Shown in pieces: positions 36,253-43,740 of a stretch of DNA of 64,000 nt. Below the pieces are notes generated by a model. That model was given only the letters and a program-made list of their open reading frames with translations. It did not search any database and had not been told where the DNA came from. Where the stretch lies: the NCBI GenBank assembly GCA_017428635.1, contig JAFRQK010000020.1, positions 1 through 64,000 of the forward strand. Direction: 5' to 3'. The position numbers were made by a program, and so were the translations under genes. The stretch comes from Clostridia bacterium. Its GTDB lineage: Bacteria; Bacillota; Clostridia; Oscillospirales; CAG-272. Each line of letters begins with the position of its first letter. Positions within the stretch are counted from its first letter, which is position 1.

Positions 36253-36881
36253 GTCGTTTTCCTTTCGGGTATATCTGCATTGAATATAAGTATACTTTGC
36301 CCTCCGCGCAAAAACGGGCGGACGGCGTCGGCGTAAAAGGATTTGTTTTGGGCTCACGGGTCGCGCGAAGGGACAAAATGTCGCCCGGAAACGACGCGGC
36401 GCGGGGCGCGGAACGCCTGTTCACAAATTCGGAAATATATTCATAAAAAGGACACATTTCGTTAGCAAAATTCATTCGGATAGTGGGAAATGCACAAAAA
36501 CGACGAAATCCGACGCAAAACGGAGAAGGCGGAAAAGCGGCCGTCTGTTTTCAACATCGGTTTTCAACAGGTCTTTGAAAAAAACGGTGCTAAAAGGGAC
36601 AATCGCCGTTTTCAGGGGCGAGTTTTCCACAGTTTCAACAGATAAAACTGTTGAAAACCGGGAACAAGAAAAAAAGCGCCGTTGTTTTCCAAGTGCCTAA
36701 ATGGAGAAATTAGAATATTTTTCGCTGAAAAATATCAAAAAACAGGACGAAACGGGAAAAAGCGATTTTTTAACGAAAAAGCGAACAGAGGTTCGAAAAA
36801 TCGGGCGAAAAAGGGAGAATAATCCGGGAGACCGGGACGTATCTTTTACTCGGTAAAAAGTATTCTTCGGGGGAAGACGAT
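36253..36881. other. candidate replication origin (oriC)
   Basis: These 629 bases hold no gene. They carry DnaA-box-like nonamers: TTTTCAACA at 36548-36556 and 36561-36569, TTTTCCACA at 36623-36631, GTTTCAACA at 36632-36640 and an inverted TTTTCAACA at 36649-36657. The consensus is TTATCCACA, so each differs by one or more bases. The last two form an inverted pair around ATAAAAC. AT-rich stretches follow (about 36700-36780). Most genes to the left run leftward, while the nearest genes to the right run rightward, and parS with parAB are next door. No box is a perfect consensus, so this remains a candidate. Confidence 0.6.
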
Positions 36882-38213
36882 ATGAAAAAAGAAGCGAAAA
36901 GAGCGCTTGCGGCCGCGGCGCTGATCTTATCGCTCGCCGCATGCGCGCGCAGACCCGAGGGGGACGCGGCCTCCCGGGAGCCGACGGGTGAGGTTTGCAC
37001 CGAGACCGACGCGCCGCACGCCGTCCCGCAGGGCGGAAAATTTACGGTAGTCCGTTCGGGAGGCGAACGGCGCGATTCGCTCGAGAGAGCGATCCGACTG
37101 CGCGACATGGCGGCGAAAGAAAGGACCGGCGTTACGGTAGTATATGCCGACGCGGCTGACGACGGGGCGGCAGAGATCGCGGCCGCCGCGGACTGTCTGT
37201 CGGGAGATCACGGATTCGGCGCGGCGGAGGGCTCGTTCTCGCGTCTCTGCGCGCCGCTTCTGGCAAAGGGCGTTTTGCGCGCCGCGGAGGAGTTCGGCGG
37301 CGCGCTCGGAGAGGCGAGCCTCAACCCGACGCTTAAAACGAAAAACGGGACGTTTTTCATAACCGGCGCGATCGTTCCCGCCTCTCTGGGGGACGTCTCG
37401 TGCATCGCCGTAAATCTTGAGACGGCGCGCCGTTTCAACGTGAGAGTCCCCGACGCCGGGACGCTGTCCGGTCGGTTCGGGTGGGACGCCTTGACCGCGT
37501 CGGCTGCGCTCGTTCCGGACGGGGTCGGGATATACAGATACGGGTCGATCGACCGATCGCTCGGGGCTGCGATCCTCCTCTCGTCGGGGAACGGGGTCAC
37601 GAAGGAGGAAGACGGCGTCCCCGGAATAGCCGCGATCGCGGGCGAAGCGAAAAAAATCCTCGGGCGCGCCGCGGCGGCGTTCGGGGACGGGGCGGTGTGT
37701 TTCCGCCCCGACGCGGCGATACCGGAAGGGGAACGCGGGGCCGCCGTCAGAAGCGCGTTCTCCGACCCCGGGATCCTGTATCTGTTCTGCAAAACGGGCG
37801 ATATCCCGTCGCTGCGCGAGGCGGGGGACGAAATAAGCGTCGTCCCTTATCCCGGGGAAAAGAGCGCCGCGGACAGCGTGCGCGGGACCGCCGGGGTGAT
37901 CCTGAGGGGCGGAGGAGCGACGGCTCCGGTCCTTTCCGCGCTTGAAGAGACGTCGCTGAAATACACGTATCCCGAGGCGATCGACGCATATCTCTCGGGG
38001 CGTACGCAATACGATTCCGCTTCCCGCGGCGCGCTTCTGTCCGTTCTCTCGGGTGCGATCTACGAGCCGTCTTTCGCCTTGGCGGGCGCGGGAGGAGAGG
38101 AGCTGAACGAAATGCTCTCGGCCGCCGCCGAGGGAGAGGCGGACGCGCTCGTCGGCTGGGAACTGAAAGCTGCGATCGCGAATTTAGAGATCGAAAAGAT
38201 ACTCGGCGAATGA
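36882..38213 (+). CDS. putative lipoprotein, solute-binding-protein-like
   Basis: A 443-residue protein with a lipoprotein signal (AAALILSLAAC, lipobox LAAC). The body is Ala/Gly-rich with segments such as GRFGWDALTASAALVPDG and SALEETSLKYTYPEAIDAYL that recall family 1 extracellular solute-binding proteins, though the match is weak. It would be anchored outside the membrane. No permease lies nearby; the next gene, 69 bases on, is a cation ATPase. A GGGGG-AAGAC stretch precedes the ATG. Function uncertain. Confidence 0.55.
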   Translation: MKKEAKRALAAAALILSLAACARRPEGDAASREPTGEVCTETDAPHAVPQGGKFTVVRSGGERRDSLERAIRLRDMAAKERTGVTVVYADAADDGAAEIAAAADCLSGDHGFGAAEGSFSRLCAPLLAKGVLRAAEEFGGALGEASLNPTLKTKNGTFFITGAIVPASLGDVSCIAVNLETARRFNVRVPDAGTLSGRFGWDALTASAALVPDGVGIYRYGSIDRSLGAAILLSSGNGVTKEEDGVPGIAAIAGEAKKILGRAAAAFGDGAVCFRPDAAIPEGERGAAVRSAFSDPGILYLFCKTGDIPSLREAGDEISVVPYPGEKSAADSVRGTAGVILRGGGATAPVLSALEETSLKYTYPEAIDAYLSGRTQYDSASRGALLSVLSGAIYEPSFALAGAGGEELNEMLSAAAEGEADALVGWELKAAIANLEIEKILGE

Positions 38214-38282
38214 AGGCAAGGCGTCTTTTTGAGGCGGCGCGGGAATATAGTGTAAAGAAGTAAGACCCCGAAGGAGACGAAG

Positions 38283-41003
38283 ATGAACGACGGAATAACG
38301 TTCGGAAAAAAGGACGGAAGGGGCGCGCCGGGCCGCCCCGCGCCGCCTCGCGCGGGAGGACTGACCGAGACCGAGGCGGAGGACTCCCGCCGTCTGTGGG
38401 GCAAAAACGAACTGACGAGGAAGAAAAAATCGTCGTTTGCATCCGATTTTCTGCGGAATCTGTCCGACCCGATAATCAAGATACTTCTTTTCGCCATGGC
38501 GGCGAACGCGGCGCTGACCTTCCGGAATATAAACTGGGTCGAGATCGGCGGGATCGCCTTTACCGTGCTGACCGCGACGCTCGTATCAACGGCGTCGGAA
38601 CACTCGTCGTCCGCCGCGTTCGAAAAGCTCGAGCGGGGGACGAAAACGGCGGAATTCACGGTGATCCGGGGCGGGAAGGAGCGCCGCGTACAGTCGGGAG
38701 AGATCGTCAGGGGCGACCTCGTCGTTCTGTCGGCGGGGCAGATCGCCCCGTGCGACGGGGTGATCGTCTCCGGGGAGATAAAAGTCGATCAGTCGACGCT
38801 GACGGGGGAGGCGAGGCCCGTCCGCAAAAGAGCGGACGCGTCGCCCGAGATCCGCCTTTCCGCGGGCGGCGGGGACGCAGCCGATCCGTCGTGCGTGCTC
38901 GCGGGTTCGAGCGTCGTTTACGGCGAGTGCCGCGCCGTCGCCTCCGCCGTCGGAGACTCGACGGCTTACGGGAAGATCGCCTCCGAACTTCAGGCGCGGG
39001 AGGAGCCGAGCCCGCTCAGGGAGAGGCTCAAAAAGCTCGCAGTCTCTATCAGCAAAATAGGGTACGTCGCGGCGGCGGTCGTCGCTCTGGCGTACCTTTT
39101 CAACGAATTCGTCATCGGCTCCGGTTTCGATCCCGCCGTCATGCGCGGCCGCGTTTCCGATCCGCGCTTTTTGACCTCGACGCTTCTGCGCGCGCTCACG
39201 GTCGCGGTCTCCGTCGTCGTCGTCGCCGTCCCGGAGGGACTTCCCATGATGATCACGGTCGTTCTGTCCGCGAACATGAAAAAGATGATGAAAAACGGGG
39301 TGATCGTGAAGAAACTCGTCGGGATCGAGACGGCGGGGAACATGAGCCTTCTCTTTACGGATAAAACAGGGACGCTGACGACGGGAAGAATGACGGCGCA
39401 GCGCGTGCTGACGGGCGACGGGGAGTTTTCGCCCGGCGAGATAAAAAGAAGGGCGGGCGTCTTCCGGCTGATCTGCGCCGCGGCGTCGTTCTGCTCTCCG
39501 AAGGAGGGCAAAAACGCGACGGGACGCGCGGCGGACGCCGTGGCGGGTTCTTCGCGTCCTTCCGGGATGAGGGGGATCTCGCGGATCCCGTTCGATTCCG
39601 CCCGCAAATACGCGGCGGCGCTCGTCTTTGACGAGAAAGCGGGAGAGAACAGGACGATCGTCCGCGGCGCGCCGGAACTCATCGTTCCGAGATGCTCGGA
39701 TTTCACCGCGGCGGACGGCGCGTCCGTTCCCCTGCGGGGGAAGGCCGCATCGGCTATCGGGGCGCGTATCTCGGAGGAGGAGGGAGACGCGGTCCGCGTC
39801 CTCGCTCAGGCGTCGGGACCCGCGGAAGCGTATGAAAAACTCGCCCGCGGGGAGATCCCCGACGGGCTCTGCTTTACGTGCGCGTTTTTCATAAGGGACG
39901 AGGTGCGGAAAACGGTCCGCGCGTCGGCGGACGAATGCCGCGGCGCGGGGATCCGCGTGATAATGATAACGGGGGACGGCAAAAACACCGCCTGCGCGGT
40001 CGCCGGGGCGGCGGGGATCCTGCCGGGCAGGCGAAAGGACGACGGGGCGGTCCTGTCCTCGGAGCAGATCGGCGCGATGAGCGACGCGCAGCTCGCCGAG
40101 GCGCTCTCGCGCGTCTCTGTCATCTACCGCGTCACGCCCGCCGACAAGAGCCGTCTCGTCAGAGCGGCGCGCCTCGCCGGTCACGTCGTCGGGATGACGG
40201 GCGACGGAGTGAACGACGCCCCCGCGCTCCGTGCGGCGGACGTCGGATTTGCGATGGGAAGCGGCTCGGAGGTCGCCAAGGAGGCGGGCGACGTCGTGAT
40301 CTCGGACGACGATTTTTCATCGATCACCCGCGCGGTGCTCTACGGGAGGACGATCTTCGAGAGCATCCGCAAATTCATAACGTTCCAGCTTATAATGAAC
40401 CTGTGCGCGGTCGGCGTCTCCGTGATCGGGCCGCTGATCGGCATAAAGACGCCGATCACGATCCCGCAGATGCTGTGGATCAATATAATAATGGACACGC
40501 TCGGCTCCCTCGCGTTCGCGGGCGAGGCGCCCCGGGCGTCGTTCATGAAGCGCGCGCCACGCCGGCGCGAGGAGCCGATCCTCTCGCGCGACACCGTTAA
40601 AACGATCGTCTCGCGCGGCCTTTACTCGCTCGGGTTTTTCGTCTGGTTTCTGACGTCGCACTTCGTCAGAGAGCGGTTCGGGGACGGGGAAGGCGGCGGG
40701 GAATTTCTGACCGCATTTTTCGCGCTCTTCGTCTTTTTCGGGATCGCGAACGCGATGATCGCGCGGTGCGAGCGGGCGAATATTTTAGCGGGGCTTCTCG
40801 GCAACGCGCCGTTCGTCTTCATCATGGCGCTCGTCGCGGCGGTCCAGCTGCTTCTGATCGCGTTCGGCGGCGAGGCGTTCAGAACGGTCCCGCTTTCGCG
40901 CGGCGATCTCTTGCTTACCGCCGCCTTCGCCCTCACCGTCTTCCCCGCCGATCTGTTCTTCAAACTGTTCCGTATGCGCCTAAGGCGCAAAAATACGGCG
41001 TAA
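38283..41003 (+). CDS. P-type calcium-transporting ATPase (type IIB-like)
   Basis: A 906-residue P-type ATPase pumping cations, probably calcium, out of the cell. Features: actuator motif STLTGEA, membrane helix 4 with AVPEGLPMMITVVLS, the phosphorylated Asp360 in DKTGTLT, the hinge MTGDGVNDAPALRAADVGFAMG, and helix 6 MLWINIIMDTLGSLAFAGEAP. PEGLP together with N-x-x-MDT is the pattern of PMCA-type calcium pumps. A 30-residue Gly/Pro/Arg-rich N-terminus precedes the core. The ribosome binding site is GAAGGAG. It may be cotranscribed with the lipoprotein gene before it. Confidence 0.9.
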   Translation: MNDGITFGKKDGRGAPGRPAPPRAGGLTETEAEDSRRLWGKNELTRKKKSSFASDFLRNLSDPIIKILLFAMAANAALTFRNINWVEIGGIAFTVLTATLVSTASEHSSSAAFEKLERGTKTAEFTVIRGGKERRVQSGEIVRGDLVVLSAGQIAPCDGVIVSGEIKVDQSTLTGEARPVRKRADASPEIRLSAGGGDAADPSCVLAGSSVVYGECRAVASAVGDSTAYGKIASELQAREEPSPLRERLKKLAVSISKIGYVAAAVVALAYLFNEFVIGSGFDPAVMRGRVSDPRFLTSTLLRALTVAVSVVVVAVPEGLPMMITVVLSANMKKMMKNGVIVKKLVGIETAGNMSLLFTDKTGTLTTGRMTAQRVLTGDGEFSPGEIKRRAGVFRLICAAASFCSPKEGKNATGRAADAVAGSSRPSGMRGISRIPFDSARKYAAALVFDEKAGENRTIVRGAPELIVPRCSDFTAADGASVPLRGKAASAIGARISEEEGDAVRVLAQASGPAEAYEKLARGEIPDGLCFTCAFFIRDEVRKTVRASADECRGAGIRVIMITGDGKNTACAVAGAAGILPGRRKDDGAVLSSEQIGAMSDAQLAEALSRVSVIYRVTPADKSRLVRAARLAGHVVGMTGDGVNDAPALRAADVGFAMGSGSEVAKEAGDVVISDDDFSSITRAVLYGRTIFESIRKFITFQLIMNLCAVGVSVIGPLIGIKTPITIPQMLWINIIMDTLGSLAFAGEAPRASFMKRAPRRREEPILSRDTVKTIVSRGLYSLGFFVWFLTSHFVRERFGDGEGGGEFLTAFFALFVFFGIANAMIARCERANILAGLLGNAPFVFIMALVAAVQLLLIAFGGEAFRTVPLSRGDLLLTAAFALTVFPADLFFKLFRMRLRRKNTA

Positions 41004-41080
41004 GCCGTATATCATACCGCGCGGAGCGCGGTATATCATTCGCCGTCAGGCGAATTTCATGTCCGCCAGGATATTTCATT
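40985..41080 (+). repeat. hairpin chain with ATATCAT linkers
   Basis: Starting at the ATPase stop: TACGGC/GCCGTA, ACCGCGC/GCGCGGT and TTCGCC/GGCGAA hairpins, separated by ATATCAT and closing with TTTCATG. The grammar matches the AATTCATG chains but the linker differs. Confidence 0.7.
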
Positions 41081-41084
41081 TTGT

Positions 41085-41280
41085 GTGCCTCTCAGCGAAA
41101 GGTCTAAGGTAGGGAGTGATCATCGTGTTCCGCGTTCCGTACAACACTAGGGATCGCTCCCTACGGGATAGACGGTTTCTTCATCAATCCCGCCGTAGGA
41201 AGGGATCCCTTTGATGCCTCCGTGAATGAAATCCGGTATCTGTATCTATTTCTGTAGGGATGCCTCTCAGGCATCCGCGC
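41085..41280. repeat. inverted and direct repeats, no gene seen
   Basis: GTAGGGAG...GATC pairs with GATC.CTCCCTAC over about 55 bases, and a GATGCCT/AGGCATC hairpin follows. CTCCCTACGGGA recurs on the other side of the ligase gene (about 43368). No coding sequence is evident. Confidence 0.5.
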
Positions 41281-41287
41281 CTTGCTA

Positions 41288-41316
41288 TTGATTTTTATCG
41301 CGCGATATGCTAAACT
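41288..41316 (+). promoter_or_regulatory. promoter of the ligase gene leader
   Basis: TTGATT (41288-41293), 17 bases, TAAACT (41311-41316) with an extended TGC. Transcription would begin near 41323, right at the first arm of the structured leader. Confidence 0.55.
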
Positions 41317-41322
41317 GAAACC

Positions 41323-41479
41323 GCGACACAATTGCATATTGTTTTTTCATCGAACAAGCGCTTTTTTCTCGGTAAAAATGCGCTCTCCTTGTTTTGCACT
41401 TGTTCGGTGTCAAAGCAATTGTGTCGCAGCAATCGGAGTTGTGCATTTTTCGTGCGCAGTTTCGGCTGCGCACTTTTTT
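41323..41479 (+). ncRNA. structured leader RNA with terminator, unknown class
   Basis: A perfect 13-bp outer stem (GCGACACAATTGC, 41323-41335, with its complement 41415-41427) encloses CGAACAAG/CTTGTTCG (41351-41358, 41399-41406) and AGCGC/GCGCT (41357-41361, 41380-41384). A second CTTGTT at 41389 could compete for the same partner. A terminator follows: GTGCGCAG/CTGCGCAC (41452-41459, 41466-41473) with a T-run. It sits between a promoter and the ribosome binding site of the ligase gene, the layout of a riboswitch or attenuator. It matches no class I know; there is no T-box GGTACC. Confidence 0.6.
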
Positions 41480-41498
41480 ATTGTGAGGAAAGCGAAAA

Positions 41499-43238
41499 AT
41501 GGAAGGAAACAAAAAGAGAGTTGTTGCCTTTAAAGACTATTATGACGGCAAGATAGAAAAATGCGATACTTTACCTGAAGGAAACGAATATGATTTTTTG
41601 CTTGAGAGAAATAAATCTCATATGCGCGAAACGGCATTAACCTTCGGGAAAAAGAATATTTCTTTTGAAGAGTTACACGAAAAGATTGACGAGTACGCCA
41701 GAGCTCTTTATCATTACGGGGTTAGAAAGGGAGACCATATCGGCGCATGTGTTGCCAACACCCCTGAATCCGTTTATTTAATCTACGCTATAAACAAGTT
41801 AGGCGCTGTTATGGTGGGGTTGAGCCCTTTGAACAATGAATACAAAATGGCTCGAGATATCGAAATAACCAAGCCCAAAATGATTTTTTCTTTGGATTTT
41901 ATGTATTCAAAGTTCAAAAAAGCATGTGAGGAATATAACATAAAGCCGATTCTTTACTCGCCGTTATTGTCGGTTAATAATCCTTTTCTAAAAGGGATAT
42001 ATAATATAAAGCAAAAAAAGGAAGGCAACCATCTTTCTTCTAAAGAAAACCGACTGGATAAAATAATAAAAAGCGGCAGAGAATCAGATGTTGAGTATTC
42101 CAAGCATATTAACGGAACATGTACTAACATAATGTTCACAGGCGGAAGCAGCGGCGTCCATAAAGGGGTTATGCTTGACGGAAATGGACTGAATTGTGTG
42201 GTAAAAGCATTAGACCATGTCTTGCTTTTAGAACCGGGTATGGTTCATCTGGGGAATATCCCTTTCGGACATATGTGTTTCGGAAGATTAGTACTGCATT
42301 ACGTACTGTGTAAGAACGCCACATATGCATTAACGCTCAAAGCAATGCCTCAAGATTTTTTGGATGAAATGATAAGAGTTCATGCAAACGGCGCAATGGG
42401 GGGGCCGGTACACTGGGAAGCTCTCATTGATAATCCGAAATTAAAAAAGGGATGTTTGAACGAATTGATTCAGCCGTTATCTGGAGGAGAATTGTTTAAA
42501 CCGCAACGACTCAAGCAGGCAAATGAAGCAATAAAATTCGCGGGGTGCAAAGCAGAAATCGGAAACGGTCTTGGGTCTACTGAAATGTGGGCCCCGACGC
42601 ATGTCTGCGTCGGAGGCCGCAATACTCCCGGAACTATAGGATATGAGATCCCGTTCGTTCATTCAAAAATTGTTGATCCAAAAACATTTGAAGAAGTTCA
42701 AGACGGGGAAAACGGATTACTGCTTGTCAACGGTCCGGGAATGATGTTAGAGTATTTCAAAAACGAAAAAGAAACAGAATCGGTTTTTTGTTTTGACGAA
42801 AACGGAACCAAATGGTACAACACAAAGGACATCGCAAAAAAACTCCCTACCGGTGAATTTGAGTACATAGGTCGTATTAAAAGAAACTTCGTTTCAGGTG
42901 TAGATAATATTTACCCGGAACAAATAGAACAATTGTTATTACAGATACCGGAGATCAGAGAGGTCGCAGTTACACCGATTCCGGACGAGCACGAACAGCA
43001 TTTACCGAAATACCATATCAGTTTATCTAAGGAGGATTGTGATAAAGCGAAAATTGAGTCGAGCATTGTTTCGATTGTTGGATCAACTTTGGGAAAAACC
43101 GCTCTTCCCGGTTATATTGAATATTACGAAAACCCATTGCCACGAACAGATAACGGAAAATTAGATACTACATTGCTTTGCCAAAAAGATATAGACTCCA
43201 TTGAAAATAAAGATATGTATCGAACTGATTTCAGATGA
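41499..43238 (+). CDS. AMP-forming acyl-CoA synthetase/ligase family protein
   Basis: A 579-residue adenylate-forming (ANL) enzyme. The core motifs are present in variant form: FTGGSSGVHKGVML (A3), NGLGSTEM (A5), WYNTKDIAK (A7, where TGD is usual), YIGRIKR (A8) and the catalytic Lys in PRTDNGKLD (A10). It should activate a carboxylic acid as AMP ester and probably transfer it to CoA or a carrier; the substrate is unknown. The gene is visibly richer in A/T than its neighbours, with A/T-ending codons, and is flanked by repeats, so recent acquisition is likely. Ribosome binding site GAGGAA, eight bases before ATG. Confidence 0.85.
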   Translation: MEGNKKRVVAFKDYYDGKIEKCDTLPEGNEYDFLLERNKSHMRETALTFGKKNISFEELHEKIDEYARALYHYGVRKGDHIGACVANTPESVYLIYAINKLGAVMVGLSPLNNEYKMARDIEITKPKMIFSLDFMYSKFKKACEEYNIKPILYSPLLSVNNPFLKGIYNIKQKKEGNHLSSKENRLDKIIKSGRESDVEYSKHINGTCTNIMFTGGSSGVHKGVMLDGNGLNCVVKALDHVLLLEPGMVHLGNIPFGHMCFGRLVLHYVLCKNATYALTLKAMPQDFLDEMIRVHANGAMGGPVHWEALIDNPKLKKGCLNELIQPLSGGELFKPQRLKQANEAIKFAGCKAEIGNGLGSTEMWAPTHVCVGGRNTPGTIGYEIPFVHSKIVDPKTFEEVQDGENGLLLVNGPGMMLEYFKNEKETESVFCFDENGTKWYNTKDIAKKLPTGEFEYIGRIKRNFVSGVDNIYPEQIEQLLLQIPEIREVAVTPIPDEHEQHLPKYHISLSKEDCDKAKIESSIVSIVGSTLGKTALPGYIEYYENPLPRTDNGKLDTTLLCQKDIDSIENKDMYRTDFR

Positions 43239-43294
43239 TTTAACATATAACCCGTTTTTAGGTTTGGGTTATAATCATCTGACCACAAAACCTA

Positions 43295-43330
43295 TTAAAA
43301 AGCTGCGTCGTTTTCGGCGCAGCTTTTTAA
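43295..43330 (+). terminator. terminator after the ligase gene
   Basis: Perfect arms TTAAAAAGCTGCG (43295-43307) and CGCAGCTTTTTAA (43318-43330) around a TTTTCGG-containing loop; the flanking A and T runs could serve both strands. Confidence 0.85.
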
Positions 43331-43359
43331 TGATTACGTAAGGGCTTTATTGTGCGGAG

Positions 43360-43610
43360 GGCTGAGAGCCCTCCCTACGGGACATAATGAAGAAAACCGA
43401 TCTTTGGAGACGGAGGCTCTCGTGAATATTTGATTCAGCGCTCGTGTCATTCTCCGATTCACGAGCCGAAATTATTTGCAAATCATTGCAAATAATTTCA
43501 GGAAGACACTTTATTTGTAAGAGCGCCGGGGCGCGAGAATTCATGAAAGCTAAGCTTTGGGTTCATGCGGCCGGGGCCGCAAATGATTCGGCAAAGAGGA
43601 TTATATACAA
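43360..43610 (+). repeat. dispersed intergenic repeat, copy 4
   Basis: The region contains GGGCTGAGAGCCC with CTCCCTACGGGA, then CTCGTGAATA, CTCCGATTCACGAG, the palindrome GAAATTATTTGCAA (43468-43499), GAAGACACTTTATTTGTAAG and an AATTCATGAAAGC hairpin. It is the closest match to copy 3 in the core. Confidence 0.85.
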
Positions 43611-43740
43611 AATGAATTGCGTCTTTCAGACGCATGAATTGATTTCGTCAAGACGAAATCATGAATTGCCTGCTTCGCAAGCATGAATTGACCCCCGCGC
43701 CAAACGACACGGGGGTCGTGATTATTAAGCTGTACGGTTA
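43611..43740 (-). repeat. AATTCATG-linked hairpin chain after valS
   Basis: On the minus strand after the valS stop: GACCCCCGTG... hairpin, then CTTGC/GCAAG, GATTTCGTC/GACGAAATC and GCGTCT/AGACGC hairpins, separated by AATTCATG. It is the third chain placed directly behind a minus-strand gene. Confidence 0.8.

Noticed and set aside
43611..43740. Repeated units behind valS and gyrA as CRISPR arrays
   Set aside because: The constant part is only about 8 bases and the variable parts are self-complementary hairpins, not spacers; no cas genes are present.
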